Positions 1 to 11,132 of a DNA stretch of 64,000 nt are shown here, piece by piece. A model generated the notes under the pieces. That model was given only the letters and a program-made list of their open reading frames with translations, was not told the DNA's origin and searched no databases. The stretch's first letter is position 1, and each line of letters begins with the position of its first letter. The position numbers and the translations under genes were made by a program. The DNA comes from Ariolimax columbianus. Its lineage: Eukaryota > Mollusca > Gastropoda > Stylommatophora > Arionidae. The stretch is taken from assembly GCA_036924085.1 (NCBI GenBank), contig JAVGWX010000007.1, forward strand, positions 101,884,236 through 101,948,235. Direction: 5' to 3'.

Positions 1-2010
1 TGGAGATCTCCAGACCATGTGATGGAAAAAAAGATTGATCACATTTGTGTCATTCATGTTTTCAGAAATAAACTACACGATTTAAGAGTCAAGCAAGGTG
101 TTGACGCAGTCTCAGACCACCACATGTTGTTGGGGATCTTGCAGCTATAACTATAAAGACACACAGTACGAGCAAGGATAACCAGATATAACGTACACCT
201 CTTACAAGACCATGGAAAGTAAAACATCATATAGCCCAGTACTGAACAATAGATACCAAGTACTACAGGAGCTAGATGAAAACGACTAGATGGAAATTAC
301 TAGTATGTGGGACCAGGCTAACGAGATGTAAAATTAGACATGTGAAGAAACTATAAGATTCAAGAGTACCCAACACAAAGAATGGATCACAGCAGAAACA
401 TTACATAAAATAGCAGAAAGAAAAAAGCTATGCTCAACAATTGTCGAACCCGAGACACAAAAGCAGAAGCACAGAGTAATGCTATTGTTAGAAACAAAGA
501 AACCAAGATGTGTATAAAGAACAAGTTGGCACTGGAAGCAGAAGAGAGAGGAAATATAATAACATTTTACTCATTAACAAAGAAAATGACAAATAGATAT
601 ATACAGATGACAAACCAATCAAAGATAGAGAAGGCAGGATAAAACGTCATCGGAGGAACAACAGATACGATGGGTTTAGTACTTCAAAGAACGTTTAAAT
701 TGACCTTCACCAAGAGGAAACACCAAATATCCTACCAGCAGAGGAGACCCCGAACTTGGACTGCAACCCACCAAGAAGGATAGAAACCGAAACAGCCTTA
801 TCTAAACTCAAGAAATGGATAGCCGATGGACCAGACGGAATAGCAGCAGAAGCCATAATGGCAGACATGGAATTATTGAAGACAATTTGGGAAGAGGAGA
901 GGGTGTCCACATAATGGGAAGAAGGACATATGATTTAACTGCCTAAGAGGGGGGGACCTGATTGATTGCAGCAGTTCTTGGTAGATAACGGGGAACTGAG
1001 ACGCAGTCTAGTCTGTTAACTGGAAAACATCTCTTGACGCCAATTTGACAGTAACGGTCGAGGTACTCTATGACACCTGTTGAGACACTATGGGATACCT
1101 GAGAAGCTCACAACACTCATCAGGAAAATGTACAAAGATACAATAAGTAGAGTGGTACATAAGAGAGCACTGACTTACAGCTTCGGGGTGCAAACATGGG
1201 TGAGACAAAGATGGCTTCTCCTTCCTCTTCCTGTTGGTTATAGATCGGACAAGGAAGACTTCAAAGGATGGAAAGAGAACTGGTATTCAGGGACTGGACT
1301 AAGCAGATGATCTGGTACTACTGTCACACAGTCATAGCCAAATGCGAGAGAAACTTGATTGGGTGAAAGAGCAATCAGCTACATTAGGACTGAATATCAA
1401 CATGAAGAAAACCAAGCCCCGTAAAACAACTCAACACTTTCAACAAAGAACCAATCAAGCTGCAGCGAGAGCCGCTGGAATAAAATTGGAGACATGTACC
1501 TCGTATTTGGGCAGCACAATGGACACATCAGGAGGTACGGATGTAGATGTAAGGATCAGAATTGGAAAGGCAAGACGAACATGAGAAACAACATGAGAAC
1601 AAAGGGAAATAGAGATTCACACAGTCAGAATCTTAACGCAATGTGAAGTCAGTACAGCTGAATGGAGCGTTGACATGGAGAACCACCAAGGCCATATGAC
1701 AAAGACTCCAGTTCTTCGTTAACAGGTGCCTACACAGGATAATGGGTAGAAAGTGGCAATAAAATGGCGAGGAATGAAATGTTGTGATAAGGTGTCAACG
1801 GGAGCCAATGGAACAACAAATTTAGAGAAGAAAATGGAGCTGGATAGACATACGCTGCGGAAACCGCTCAACATAGCCAGACAGACTCTTACCTGGTATC
1901 CTCAAGGAATGTGAGAAGGAACTACGATTAAATGATTGTACCTGGAGAGAGGGAGAAAGAGCAGTCCAGGATCGTGTATGCTGGCAGGGTGTTGTCGATG
2001 TGTTTTGGCT
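1..2010 (+). mobile_element. Degenerate RTE-like non-LTR retrotransposon (LINE), 5' end outside window
   Basis: Translated fragments in shifting frames follow the order of an endonuclease/reverse-transcriptase LINE. The end of the AP-endonuclease domain is at about 30-149, with KIDHIC and the catalytic SDHH motif. The linker and RT fingers lie at about 700-960, with ADGPDGIAAEA and LPKRGDL. RT palm follows at 1080-1220, with MRHYGIPEKLTTLIRKMY and GVQTWVRQ. The catalytic Y/FADD box at 1300-1311 reads stop-ADD. The thumb is at 1342-1584, with LGLNINMKKTK and YLGSTMDTSGGTDVDVRIRI. The C-terminal region at about 1820-1960 matches the usual WIGHTLRKP/RQALTW pattern. About 200 codons of fingers/palm are missing near 1010-1070. 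Frameshifts, stops and this deletion show it is dead. Assignment to RTE rather than another endonuclease-bearing clade is from memory of the motif pattern. Two related copies lie at 15560-16215 (minus) and 30060-30778 (plus). Confidence 0.85.
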
Positions 2011-2340
2011 GAAACACATACAGACACGCCTCACACACTGAAACACATACAGAGATGCCTCACACACTGAAACACATACAGACACGCCTCACACACTGAA
2101 ACACATACATAGATGCCTCACACACTGAAACACATACAGAGATGCCTCACACAATGAAACACATACGTACATCCCTCACACACTGAAACACATACGGACA
2201 TCCCTCACACACTGAAACACATACGGACATCCCTCACACACTGAAACACATACAGCTACGCCTCACACACTGAAACACATACGGACACACCTCACACAAG
2301 GAAACACATACAGTCACGCCTCACGCACACACCTGGTCCA
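2008..2340. repeat. 29-bp minisatellite at LINE 3' edge
   Basis: About 11 imperfect copies of a 29-bp unit containing CACACACTGAAACACATACA. The array begins where the LINE C-terminal coding sequence stops being recognisable, so it may have grown from the element's 3' end. Confidence 0.9.
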
Positions 2341-3555
2341 CATATATACCCCACTAATGCAGTGTTATTGTTTGTTATTGTATCTCTAAACTTGTCTGCT
2401 TATCTCCATAAGTACATATACAAACTATTATATACATATAACGATCTATTGGTCTATCTACCTATGTATATAACTACATGATATATTGCAGTCTATTGTA
2501 TTGATTTCTTTCCCCAACTTTCTATTTATCATCATGTTTTGTATCAATCATAAATATGACCTGACCAACCGTGGAATAATTCTCGCAGCTCAGACATTTG
2601 ACAAGACGCAGTGAAAGCGTGTTTCGAAAGGCAACAGTGAGACAAGTATGTGGGGTATTTGAGAAAACCCCTCAACAAATGGATCGACCTATTAACACAA
2701 GAAATACTGAAGCAATCATGAGAACAAGCGATGACACAGACGAATAAAGAATGTGAACCATGCAAGATCAGACATTATTCACCAGAAACTACAACAAGCA
2801 CACACAAAACACACAGGCCATCATCGACGACAAGAGTTATTTAAGAAAGTGTTGAACAAATTTATAGTTTTTTCCGGGTGGAGCTGCCAAACGCAGCATC
2901 CTGCATGCATGCAGTAACTGACGACATATCAGACAATATAGAATTCCACAGAAAATTAAAACACATTTCACAGGGCCTGTTGCCCAAGATCACTTGCAGA
3001 TCTATTCACAAAGACAAAATGTGTATTTACAGGTCAACCGGGGACAGACGTAATTGTTGACCAATTTCCAGCAAGCTATCCCCACAATTGAAGCAACAAA
3101 CAGTGACACGAGCAAACGGAATGTAATTGACAGTTATGAAATATCTGCCAGATACTGATGTTGTAGACGATCGTCTTCCATCGTGCCAACAATTAGAAAC
3201 ATGGGAAATAACAATGAACGTGAAAGCAGAATACCCAGAAAAGGAAATTAATGCTAATTTGTAAACACAGAAACAATGAGTTAATATATACTATAAGACA
3301 TCAAATGTATTTCTTGTCTGTCTCGCTAACAGCTCTTGAACAGGGAGCTCTTGTGACGTGACATTTTCACAGCTCATTGCGTTTTTTTACATTTCCTGGT
3401 CAGCGCACTATATTTGCATGTGTTTATCCGTTTGTTACTGCCATACAAAGTGTTCCATTTATCTGGCCTGGCAGGAAGAGGCATTTTCTTAAAATAATTG
3501 AGCACCGAGTACTCAAAGGGGTGATGGTCAATGGTTTCTTCTGTGCACAAACTGG
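2341..3555. other. Unassigned intergenic sequence
   Basis: AT-rich, non-repetitive sequence with only short open frames, the longest on the plus strand at 2878-3060 and 3377-3631. I recognise no domain, RNA or transposon motif. The 3' end runs into the next array. Confidence 0.5.
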
Positions 3556-3962
3556 CACTCAGGAGTGTGTTGAGTGTTTGGTTCTGTTCAGGAGTGTGTT
3601 GAGTGTTGGGTTCTGTTCAAAAGTGTGTTGAGTGTTTGGTTCTGTTCAGGAGTGTGTTGAGTGTTTGGTTCTGTTCAGGAGTGTGTTGAGTGTTTGGTTC
3701 TGTTCAGGAGTGTGTTGAGTGTTTGGTTCTGTTCAGGAGTGTGTTGAGTGTTTGGTTCTGTTCAGGAGTGTGTTGAGTGTTTGGTTCTGTTCAGAAGTGT
3801 GTTGAGTGTTTGGTTCTGTTCAGGAGTGTGTTGAGTGTTGGGTTCTGTTTAGGAGTGTGTTGAGTGTTGGGTTCTGTTCAGGAGTGTGTTAAGTGTTTGG
3901 TTCTGTTCAGGAGTGTGTTGAGTGTTTGGTTCTGTTCAGGACTGTGTTGAGTGTTGGGTTCC
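3556..3962. repeat. 29-bp minisatellite
   Basis: About 14 copies of a 29-bp unit containing AGGAGTGTGTTGAGTGTTTG, mostly identical, with single-base variants (TTGGG for TTTGG). It is unrelated to the 29-bp array at 2008. Confidence 0.93.
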
Positions 3963-4254
3963 CAGCTGGAAAATAGTGCTCTGATCCGCCCTTGTGAGTT
4001 GATTTATACTTTCATTTGGACTGGGGCTTGCTTTTATGTATGTAGACCTCCCTGCCCGAGTTTCCCGTGTCTTATCTGTTCAGCCAAATTTCTATGCTGT
4101 TCCTATAAGCTGTTTCGCTGTTTGTAGATTTGCTGAAGTGTGTGGCTGTTCATGTTTTGACCCCTTATTTTCTGTCTGCTTTGTAATTGCCAGGTGTGTG
4201 ATTGTCAAGTGATCAACCATATAACTATTGTTACGACATGGGAGGTTATAATGG

Positions 4255-4690
4255 GGTCAATGTCTAGAGATATTTGGACAAGGTAGGAGCCTGTCAAGGT
4301 AATGTCCAGAATCTTCTAATGTTTGAAGAACTGACATCGAGTCTGTGAAAATAACAATTTTTTGGCCCTTTCAGGGAAACACATTAAAAACTGTCATCAG
4401 ATGGTACAAGGCGGCTTCAATGATTTCAGTTTCACAGTTGGAGCAAATCTCCCTGTAAGCATCTCATAGTTCATTACATGATTTGTCTGGGTATTCTATA
4501 TAATCGCAGTAATCTGCTTTGATGACGGCTTTAAATGTAGATACATCAGTATATACATGTGGATAAGCATCAATAGTTCTTTGTGCTGCTCGCATGAGAG
4601 TCCTTGGATCTGAACTTTTGCTTGTATAATCTGTTAATCCGGTCAGTACTTCTGGTGTTTTGATGAATGCTTGTGGAGGTATATCTTTTA
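4255..4690 (-). mobile_element. LINE fragment: RNase H domain
   Basis: Minus-strand translation gives the linker and RNase H start of a non-LTR element. It reads TPEVLTGLTDYTSKSSDPRT, then YTDVS (normally YTDGS), then CSNCETEIIEAALYHL, and after a frameshift VIFTDSMSVLQTLEDSG with the conserved TDS. RNase H in LINEs removes the RNA strand of the RNA-DNA hybrid. An in-frame stop and a frameshift make it a remnant. Sequence up to about 4920 on the same strand may be eroded RT thumb, but I cannot align it confidently. It is probably the same family as 54735-56500. Confidence 0.75.
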
Positions 4691-4920
4691 CTACTCTCTG
4701 TAACTCGTGTCTTCTGTCTGGTAAGTGGTATTTATATTTGATTTAATTAACATGGGGAAGTACATACTTTTATTTGAATCTGCATTTTGCTGCCATCCTT
4801 CCACACAACCTGTGAAAGCAATGTTCAATGTTCTCTGTTGTCGTGTCATACTCTCGTTCTTGACCCTGAGAAGATCCTCAGCTAGGAAAGTCCAGTATAA
4901 CCCCAAGACTCGGGTGTTTA

Positions 4921-5604
4921 TCTAGTGCAGCTTTCCCAGAGACATTTCTCACCTCAAAGTTGTGAGAAACGCTTCAAGTGGAAGCTACCCAGCTTGAGCA
5001 TGCATTCTTGAGAGACAACTCTTCAAACTCTCAGCTGCTATATATCCTACACCGGGTAGCTTACCATATCATATCATATTTAAATTTTCTCTACTTCTTT
5101 CCACGGTGGATAACCTCACGTTTTAATGGGGACATACATCATAGAGAGGTCGTGACGGCTTGTACAGCAGACGCTACGGTCGATCGGTGATAAGTTGTTT
5201 AGAGTTTCATTTGACTATGGTTTCAGTTGTGCAGTTTCATTTGACTATTTTTATAAATTGTTTAGAGTTTCATTTGACTAAGTATATACATTGCTAATGT
5301 TAAATGACCATATTTGTAAGTTGCAAACCTTGTCTGCCCATGTTTTGGCCTGTTTTTCAAGTGATGCGACCAGTTGCTTTTCTAACTTAAATCAGGAACA
5401 TAATATCAGGCTTATTTAAGCAGGAACCACAACAGCCGCTTGATGAGGGCTACAGAGTGCACTATCCTACCACTCGTTGTCTCGGATGAGAGTTATTCAA
5501 CGCAATGTTAGCACACAAATAGTCTGCCACTCTTATACCCCAGGCCTATATATTTCGACAAATGCCACTTGGAATTGCCGCGTAGAGCCAAGTGTCTGTG
5601 ATAA
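4921..5604. other. Unassigned sequence
   Basis: No recognisable coding or RNA feature. A short triplicated phrase, AGTTTCATTTGACTA, occurs at about 5200-5282. Confidence 0.5.
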
Positions 5605-6540
5605 ACTGAGCTGGGATAGTTGGTCTGAGGTGGGGTACTTGGTCTGAGGTGGGGTACTTGGTCTGAGGTGGGGTAGGTAGTCTGAAGTGGAGTATGTAGT
5701 CTGAGGTGGGGTAGTTGGTCTGAGGTGGGGTAGTTGGTCTGAGGTGGGGTAGTTGGTCTGAGGTGGGGTAGTTGGTCTGAGGTGGGGTAGTTGGTCTGAG
5801 GTGGGGTAGTTGGTCTGAGGTGGGGTAGTTGGTCTGAGGTGGGGTAGGTAGTCTGAGGTGGGGTAGGTAGTCTGAGGTGGGGCAGTTGGTCTGAGGTGGG
5901 GTAGTTGGTCTGAGGTGGGGTAGGTAGTCTGAGGTGGGGTAGTTAGTCTGAGGTGGGGTAGGTGGTCTGAGGTGGGGTAGTTGGTCTGAGGTGGGGTAGG
6001 TAGTCTGAGGTGGGGTAGTTGGTCTGAGGTGGGGTAGGTAGTCTGAGGTGGGGTAGGTAGTCTGAGGTGGGACAGTTGGTCTGAGGTGGGGTAGTTGGTC
6101 TGAGGTGGGGTAGGTAGTCTGAGGTGGGGTAGGTAGTCTGAGGTGGGGTAGGTAGTCTGAGGTGGGGCAGTTGGTCTGAGGTGGGGTAGGTAGTCTGAGG
6201 TGGGGAATGTAGTCTGAGGTGGGATAGTTAGTCTGAGGTGGGGAATGTAGTCTGAGGTGAGGTAGGTAGTCTGAGGTGGGGTAGGTAGTCTGAGGTGGGG
6301 AATGTAGTCTGAGGTGGGGTAGGTAGTCTAAGGTGGGGTAGGTAGTCTGAGGTGGGGTAGTTAGTCTGAGCTGCGGTAGTTAGTCTGAGGTGGGGTAGGT
6401 GGTCTGAGGTGGGGTAGGTGGTCTGAGGTGGGGTAGTTAGTCTGAGGTGGGGTAGTTGGTCTGAGGTGGGGTAGTTAGTCTGAGGTGGGGTAGTTAGTCT
6501 GAGGTGGGGTAGTTAGTCTGAGATGGGGTAGTTAGTCTAC
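5605..6540. repeat. 19-bp G-rich minisatellite
   Basis: About 48 copies of the 19-bp unit TAGTTGGTCTGAGGTGGGG, with variants (GGTAGT, GAATGTAGT). Each unit carries a GGGG run on the plus strand, so neighbouring units could form G-quadruplexes. Confidence 0.95.
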
Positions 6541-6637
6541 AAGCACGCTTGCAGACAGTGATTCAAACAGTAGTAGAAAAATACGGCAGCTCAGAATACA
6601 CATGTTATCTATAGCATACGACAGTTATCCTGACTTT

Positions 6638-7196
6638 TATATTTGACTTGGCTCCTTCATCATACTGGTCCATACCACCCAGCCACATATTTGACTTGGC
6701 TCTCTCCCTTCATACTGGTCCATACCACCCAGCCACATATTTGACTTGGCTCTCTCCCTTCATACTGGTCAATACCACCCAGCCACATATTTGACTTGGC
6801 TCCCTCCCTTCATACTGGTCAATACCACCCAGCCACATATTTGACTTGGCTCTCTCCCTTCATACTTGTCCATACCACCCAGCCACATATTTGACTTGGC
6901 TCTCTCCCTTCATACTGGTCCATACCACCCAGCCACATATTTGACTTGGCTCCCTCCCTTCATACTGGTCAATACCACCCAGCCACATATTTGACTTGGC
7001 TCCCTCCTTTCATACTTGTCCATACCACACAGTCAAATATTTGACTTGGCTGGCTCCCTCCCTTCATACTGGTCCATATCACCCAGCCACATATTTGACT
7101 TGGCTCCCTCCCTTCATACTTGTCCATACAACACAGTCACATATTTGACTTGGCTCCCTCACTTCATACTGGTCCATATCACCCAGCCACATATTT
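6638..7196. repeat. 50-bp minisatellite
   Basis: Eleven copies of a 50-bp unit that includes CATATTTGACTTGGCTCTCT followed by CCATACCACCCAGCCA. If the BMP2/4-like gene is intact, this array and the previous ones lie in the intron downstream of its first coding exon. Confidence 0.93.
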
Positions 7197-7349
7197 GCAT
7201 CAAAAACAGTGACGATATGTGAGGCAGGGCGTCTAGTTCCGTATTACAATACTTATGTGTCTGTGTTATGCTTAATCTCATGTCTGTTACTCATCCTATG
7301 TCTGACCTTTGTCTCATCCCATGTCTGTTACGTATCTATTCTATTTTCA

Positions 7350-7445
7350 CTCATCCATACACACACAACACATATACGCATCACACAACACAAAACATGC
7401 ACACAAAACACGCACATACAACACACACATATACAGCACACACAA
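7350..7445. repeat. CA-rich low-complexity tract
   Basis: Irregular (CA)n with ATACA interruptions, directly downstream (minus-strand sense) of the BMP2/4-like splice donor and so probably at the start of its intron. Confidence 0.8.
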
Positions 7446-7452
7446 CTCTACC

Positions 7453-7462
7453 GTCTTACCTG
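7453..7462 (-). other. Splice donor of BMP2/4-like exon
   Basis: The minus strand reads ACAG|GTAAGA, a near-perfect donor. The last exon base is 7460. The split codon gives a phase-1 intron. The frame beyond it turns into CA-repeat translation, supporting the exon end here. Confidence 0.85.
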
Positions 7463-8219
7463 TGTGCACAAAGCTTCTCACTGTGTTTGCCGCAATGACT
7501 CCATTTCCCTTCAACTTGAGGTATGTACCAGATCCGGCAGACTCCTCAATTTGTGATCTATATAAGTCCAACATATACTCTGGAACCGCGTATTCTGCGC
7601 TAATCCTGGGTCTCCTTTCAAATCCGATATTTTTTAAGAATAATTTTTCTAGATTCTGTAACACGCTCTGCTGTTTACTTGTTGCTGTAAGTTTGAATTT
7701 GGCGTGTTTCGGAAGTGTTCGTTGATTTGACTGAGGTGATTGTAACACAGGATCTGAAGTTCTCGTGGAATAAAACGTTGTCATGGCAGCAACTGACGTG
7801 GTGTTGTCAGTCTTTAACTCGTGAGGCAGAACGTCGTGTTCTGATTGGTCTTCACTAATAGATAACACTTTTGAATGGCTATCTTTAGGGAAGGGCGGAG
7901 CTTCGGTTAATGTGTCGTGTCCTGTCTGATCCTTGCTGACTATCAAGGCGTTTGATTGGTGCTCGTATTCTGTAGTTGTGGATGTAGACGATGACCTTCC
8001 TAACGTTTCCGAAGATATCCGTAAAGATGTCGTGGCTACTGGGGATAATGTTGCTGACGGTGATGGTTCTAGTGACGATGAATGAGATAACGATTCCGAC
8101 GACGGTGACAGTGACGACGATGAAGAGATGGAAGACGTATGGATGCTAGCAAAGGTAAGACTTGGCACCAGCAGCAATATCATCAGTGTCACGTGACAGC
8201 AGTAGGACGCCCCAATCAT
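7460..8219 (-). CDS. BMP2/4 (decapentaplegic)-like TGF-beta ligand, first coding exon (signal peptide and start of prodomain)
   Basis: The ATG at 8219 opens 253 complete codons plus one base. Residues 1-24 form a signal peptide with a hydrophobic core (MILLLVPSLTFA). Residues about 25-180 are a Ser/Thr-rich, poorly conserved spacer with two related acidic blocks (SKDQTGHD, SEDQSEHD). Residues 186-250 hold the family signature: LEKLFLKNIGFERRPR, VPEYMLDLYR and ANTVRSF. In BMP2/4/dpp proteins these are the start of the TGF-beta propeptide, ...FGL..RP....VPPYMLDLY...SRANTVRSFHHE. The reading frame then meets a consensus donor. From memory, the phase-1 position just after ANTVRSF-x-x matches the conserved intron of vertebrate BMP2/BMP4. 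The secreted product would be a morphogen precursor. The exon with the RXXR cleavage site and cystine-knot domain should lie below 7460 on the minus strand. I find no trace of it in the window, so either the intron exceeds 7.4 kb or the gene is broken. Other BMP subfamilies are possible but less likely. Confidence 0.87.
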
Positions 8220-8233
8220 GCTTGGCCGGACAC

Positions 8234-8250
8234 CTGCAGATGTATAAACA
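8234..8250 (-). other. Probable splice acceptor ahead of the BMP2/4-like start codon
   Basis: The minus strand reads TTTATACATCTGCAG|GTGTCC 14 bases before the ATG, a pyrimidine-containing acceptor. It would make the exon 7460-8233 and imply a non-coding 5' exon further up (above 8250), as is common for BMP2/4 genes. Inference only. Confidence 0.5.
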
Positions 8251-8299
8251 CAGGGTCAAAGTCACATGGTTACTACCAGTTTGTGGTCACAGAAATAAA

Positions 8300-8425
8300 T
8301 ATATGTGTGTGTGTGTGTGTGTGTGAGAGTGCGTGTATGCCTTCATGTGTGTATGTGTGTGAGTGCGTGTATGCCTTCATGTGTGTATGTGTGTGAGTGC
8401 GTGTATGCCTTCATGTATGTATACA
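8300..8425. repeat. (GT)n microsatellite and 33-bp short array
   Basis: (GT)12 is followed by about three copies of a unit containing GTGTGAGTGCGTGTATGCCT. Confidence 0.9.
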
Positions 8426-8716
8426 AATATGGTGGGAACTACATCGGTTAACTACTGTGTTGAAGTACAACATATAACAATGATTTGGTCATCTGACAAG
8501 GATGCATCCAAGTTATACTTCATGGAGGTTTCAGGATCAGAGGCCGACCCCGGCGACGATGGATAGAGGGGTGAAATAAACACGGCAAAAGTTCACCTTG
8601 TCGGCGACACGTGCCTCCCACCTAGCGCAAACCAGAAGTCTCAGCACAGCTTCTCTCTGCCACGCCACACGCAAGCTCAGTAGTATAAGATATATATGGA
8701 TTATATGGATTAAACA

Positions 8717-8744
8717 GGCAGACGGACGGACGGACGGACGGACA

Positions 8745-8797
<53 letters not shown>

Positions 8798-8889
8798 ACA
8801 GACACAGACAGACAGACAGACAGACACAGACAGACAGACACAGACAGACACACCGACCGACACACTGACCGACACACCGACCCGACCTT

Positions 8890-8924
<35 letters not shown>

Positions 8925-8925
8925 C
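8717..8925. repeat. Compound microsatellite (GGAC)n-(CA)n-(CAGA)n
   Basis: GGAC tetramers, then about 20 CA dinucleotides, then interrupted CAGA tetramers to 8925. Confidence 0.95.
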
Positions 8926-10225
8926 CAGTGATGAGCAAGTAAACATTCTCATCGAACAGACAGACAACAAAGATCCCTTGTTCCCATTACCTGCCCAGAG
9001 ATTTGTGCCTTCTGGTTTCATATCCACGTTGAATGTTCTCGACCATTCGTTTTCTGAGCCCGTTATTCGCTAATACAATAGATAGGATACCTGTGTCTAG
9101 GATGACAGTAGAGGGAGCAAGGGCTTGGCGTTACGATAATGAAAGAGAAGATGTTTGTCTGGGAAGATAACAGTGTTGCGACCTGGCACACTAACAGGAG
9201 AGAATCAGCGACATGGTTATCAAACACAAGGAGATGTCACCGGGTTTTAACTATCGCGGTTGCCATTAAGTTGCGGACACACATGTTTCTTGCGTGTGTC
9301 TGACATCATCAGACCTGGTCTGGACGTCCACAGTCACATGACCATCATTTGCTGGAATAATTTGCATAGACACTCGCGAGTTCTGGTCTGCAACTGGTTG
9401 TCTTTGTCGCGACACGATTAGTGATGGAGCAGGGAGTCTACCATCTTTGGCAGATCTTCAGTTAAGGAGGGTACTGTTAACAGACGTGGTGAAGTGGACA
9501 AAGGTAGTTATGTAGCTGGCGTATTGTTGGGGATCAAGATGAGGGACTTCTTTTTGATAGACCACCAATTTCATGGCCTGATTTGTTCTCTACCTCGCAA
9601 AAATTGTCTTCAGCAGCTGTCAGTTATTTTTCAGACGGGTAAACTGAAACGTGTCTACCCGGAGCGGAACCGGTGTCTCCACCACAGACAATTGCTCTAC
9701 CCGCACTGCCACTTGTAAGATAACCTTCTCAGGACAGCCACCATGGCTAACAGTCCTTCACTGCCGAGTAGAAGAAATCTCCGTCCAAACTATCAATCAT
9801 TCCACATCAAACCAACAATCATTCCACATCAAACTAACAATCTTTGCAAATCCGATGTCTAGCCACCAGATGACGTGCAGCAAAGACAAATATGCCAGCT
9901 TTGATGTACTTGACAGTCCACATGTCCCCATCTACCGTTTTCTCTATCATTGATGTTATATACCGCCAGACATGTAGCCGTCATGAGCCCGGCAGCTACA
10001 CGGTGCATCTTCCTTAGCTGGCCATCCATGGTACATCATTGTAACAGTTTGTTGGCTACGTCCAAGGCTACGATGGAACGCTTGAAACCATCACTTCTTG
10101 TCGGGATCCTGGTGTTTGTCTTGAGCCAAAGCTAATCTCACTCAAGCTGTCATTGTATATTGAGCAGGCATTTAGAATATGCGGAAAATAAAAGTCTCTT
10201 TTCACAATGTCAACAAACGCGCAGT
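8926..10225. other. Unique sequence upstream of the BMP2/4-like exon
   Basis: This is 1.3 kb of non-repetitive sequence on the 5' side of the minus-strand gene, so it could hold its 5' UTR exon or regulatory DNA. I see no convincing coding exon, promoter element or RNA. Short open frames at 9494-9718 and 9651-9953 resemble nothing I know. Confidence 0.4.
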
Positions 10226-10227
10226 AA

Positions 10228-10662
10228 TTAAATATATGTTTTAATCAAATGTATGTGTTAATCCAAAATGTTTTAATCAATTGTGTTTTCCTCAAGTGTG
10301 TTTTAATAACATGTTTTTATCAAGTTTGTTTTAATCAAATGTGTTTTTATCAAGTCTGTTTAAATCAAATGTGTTTTAATCGAATGTGTTTTTATCAAGT
10401 CTATTTTAATAACATGTGTTTTTACAAGTGTGCTGTTATCAAATGTGTTTTTATAAAGAGAGATGTAATCAAATGTGTTTTCATCAAATGTGTTTTAGTC
10501 AAGAGAGTTGTTATCAAGACAGTTTTAGCCAAGTGTGTTTTAATATTACATGTGTTTTAATGAAATGTGTTTTAATGAAATGTGTTTTAATGAAATGTGT
10601 TTTAATGAAATGTGTTTTAATGAAATGTGTTTTTATCACATGTGTTTGAATCAAGTGTTAAT
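10228..10662. repeat. 15-bp AT-rich minisatellite
   Basis: About 29 copies of a 15-bp unit, TGTGTTTTAATCAAA or TGTGTTTTAATGAAA. The last copies are identical. The unit length keeps one frame open for about 100 codons; this is not a gene. Confidence 0.93.
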
Positions 10663-10697
10663 GCCCGTTTAAGATGTGACAGTCTGCGCAAGGGGAA

Positions 10698-10713
10698 GGG
10701 GGGGGGGGGGGGG
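10698..10713. repeat. G16 homopolymer
   Basis: Sixteen consecutive G after AAGGGGAA. It is one of several long G/C homopolymers in the window (also at 20966, 28431, 35945, 46991, 51674 and 53790). Confidence 0.95.
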
Positions 10714-11132
10714 CACTGGTGGCTATATTGACGGAGAAGTAGTTTCTGTAATAAACACAATGCTACAGAGGCAATAACAACCAAGAAATAAGTACAAGAC
10801 AAAGTTTCAATAAGATAGTCTCATATGGAACAACACACACGAGAAGTAACATGTCACACGACACGGTTACACCTAGAAACAACGTCACAGGAAGTCTAGT
10901 TGAATGACACGCAGCAATATGCTATGCATAGCAAGCAATTTAGAAAGCAAATTACGTAAATAAATAAATTGTACATAACAAAGCAATTTAGCAACGGATA
11001 CATTGTACCAAAACAATTTAGGCAAATAAACACAAGCAAGAGGTGAAGCAACAAATAGTATTTCAGATGAAATTATTTACACATAAAGAATATCACTTGC
11101 AGAGACATGGTAAGAGTTGGCACATTTGTTGT
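10714..11132. other. Unassigned AT-rich sequence
   Basis: No recognisable feature. Short repeated phrases such as AAGCAATTTAG occur at 10933-11020. Confidence 0.5.

Noticed and set aside
1..7459. The BMP2/4 mature-domain exon
   Set aside because: I looked on the minus strand for the cystine-knot cysteine pattern and an RXXR site and found none, so it is not in this window.
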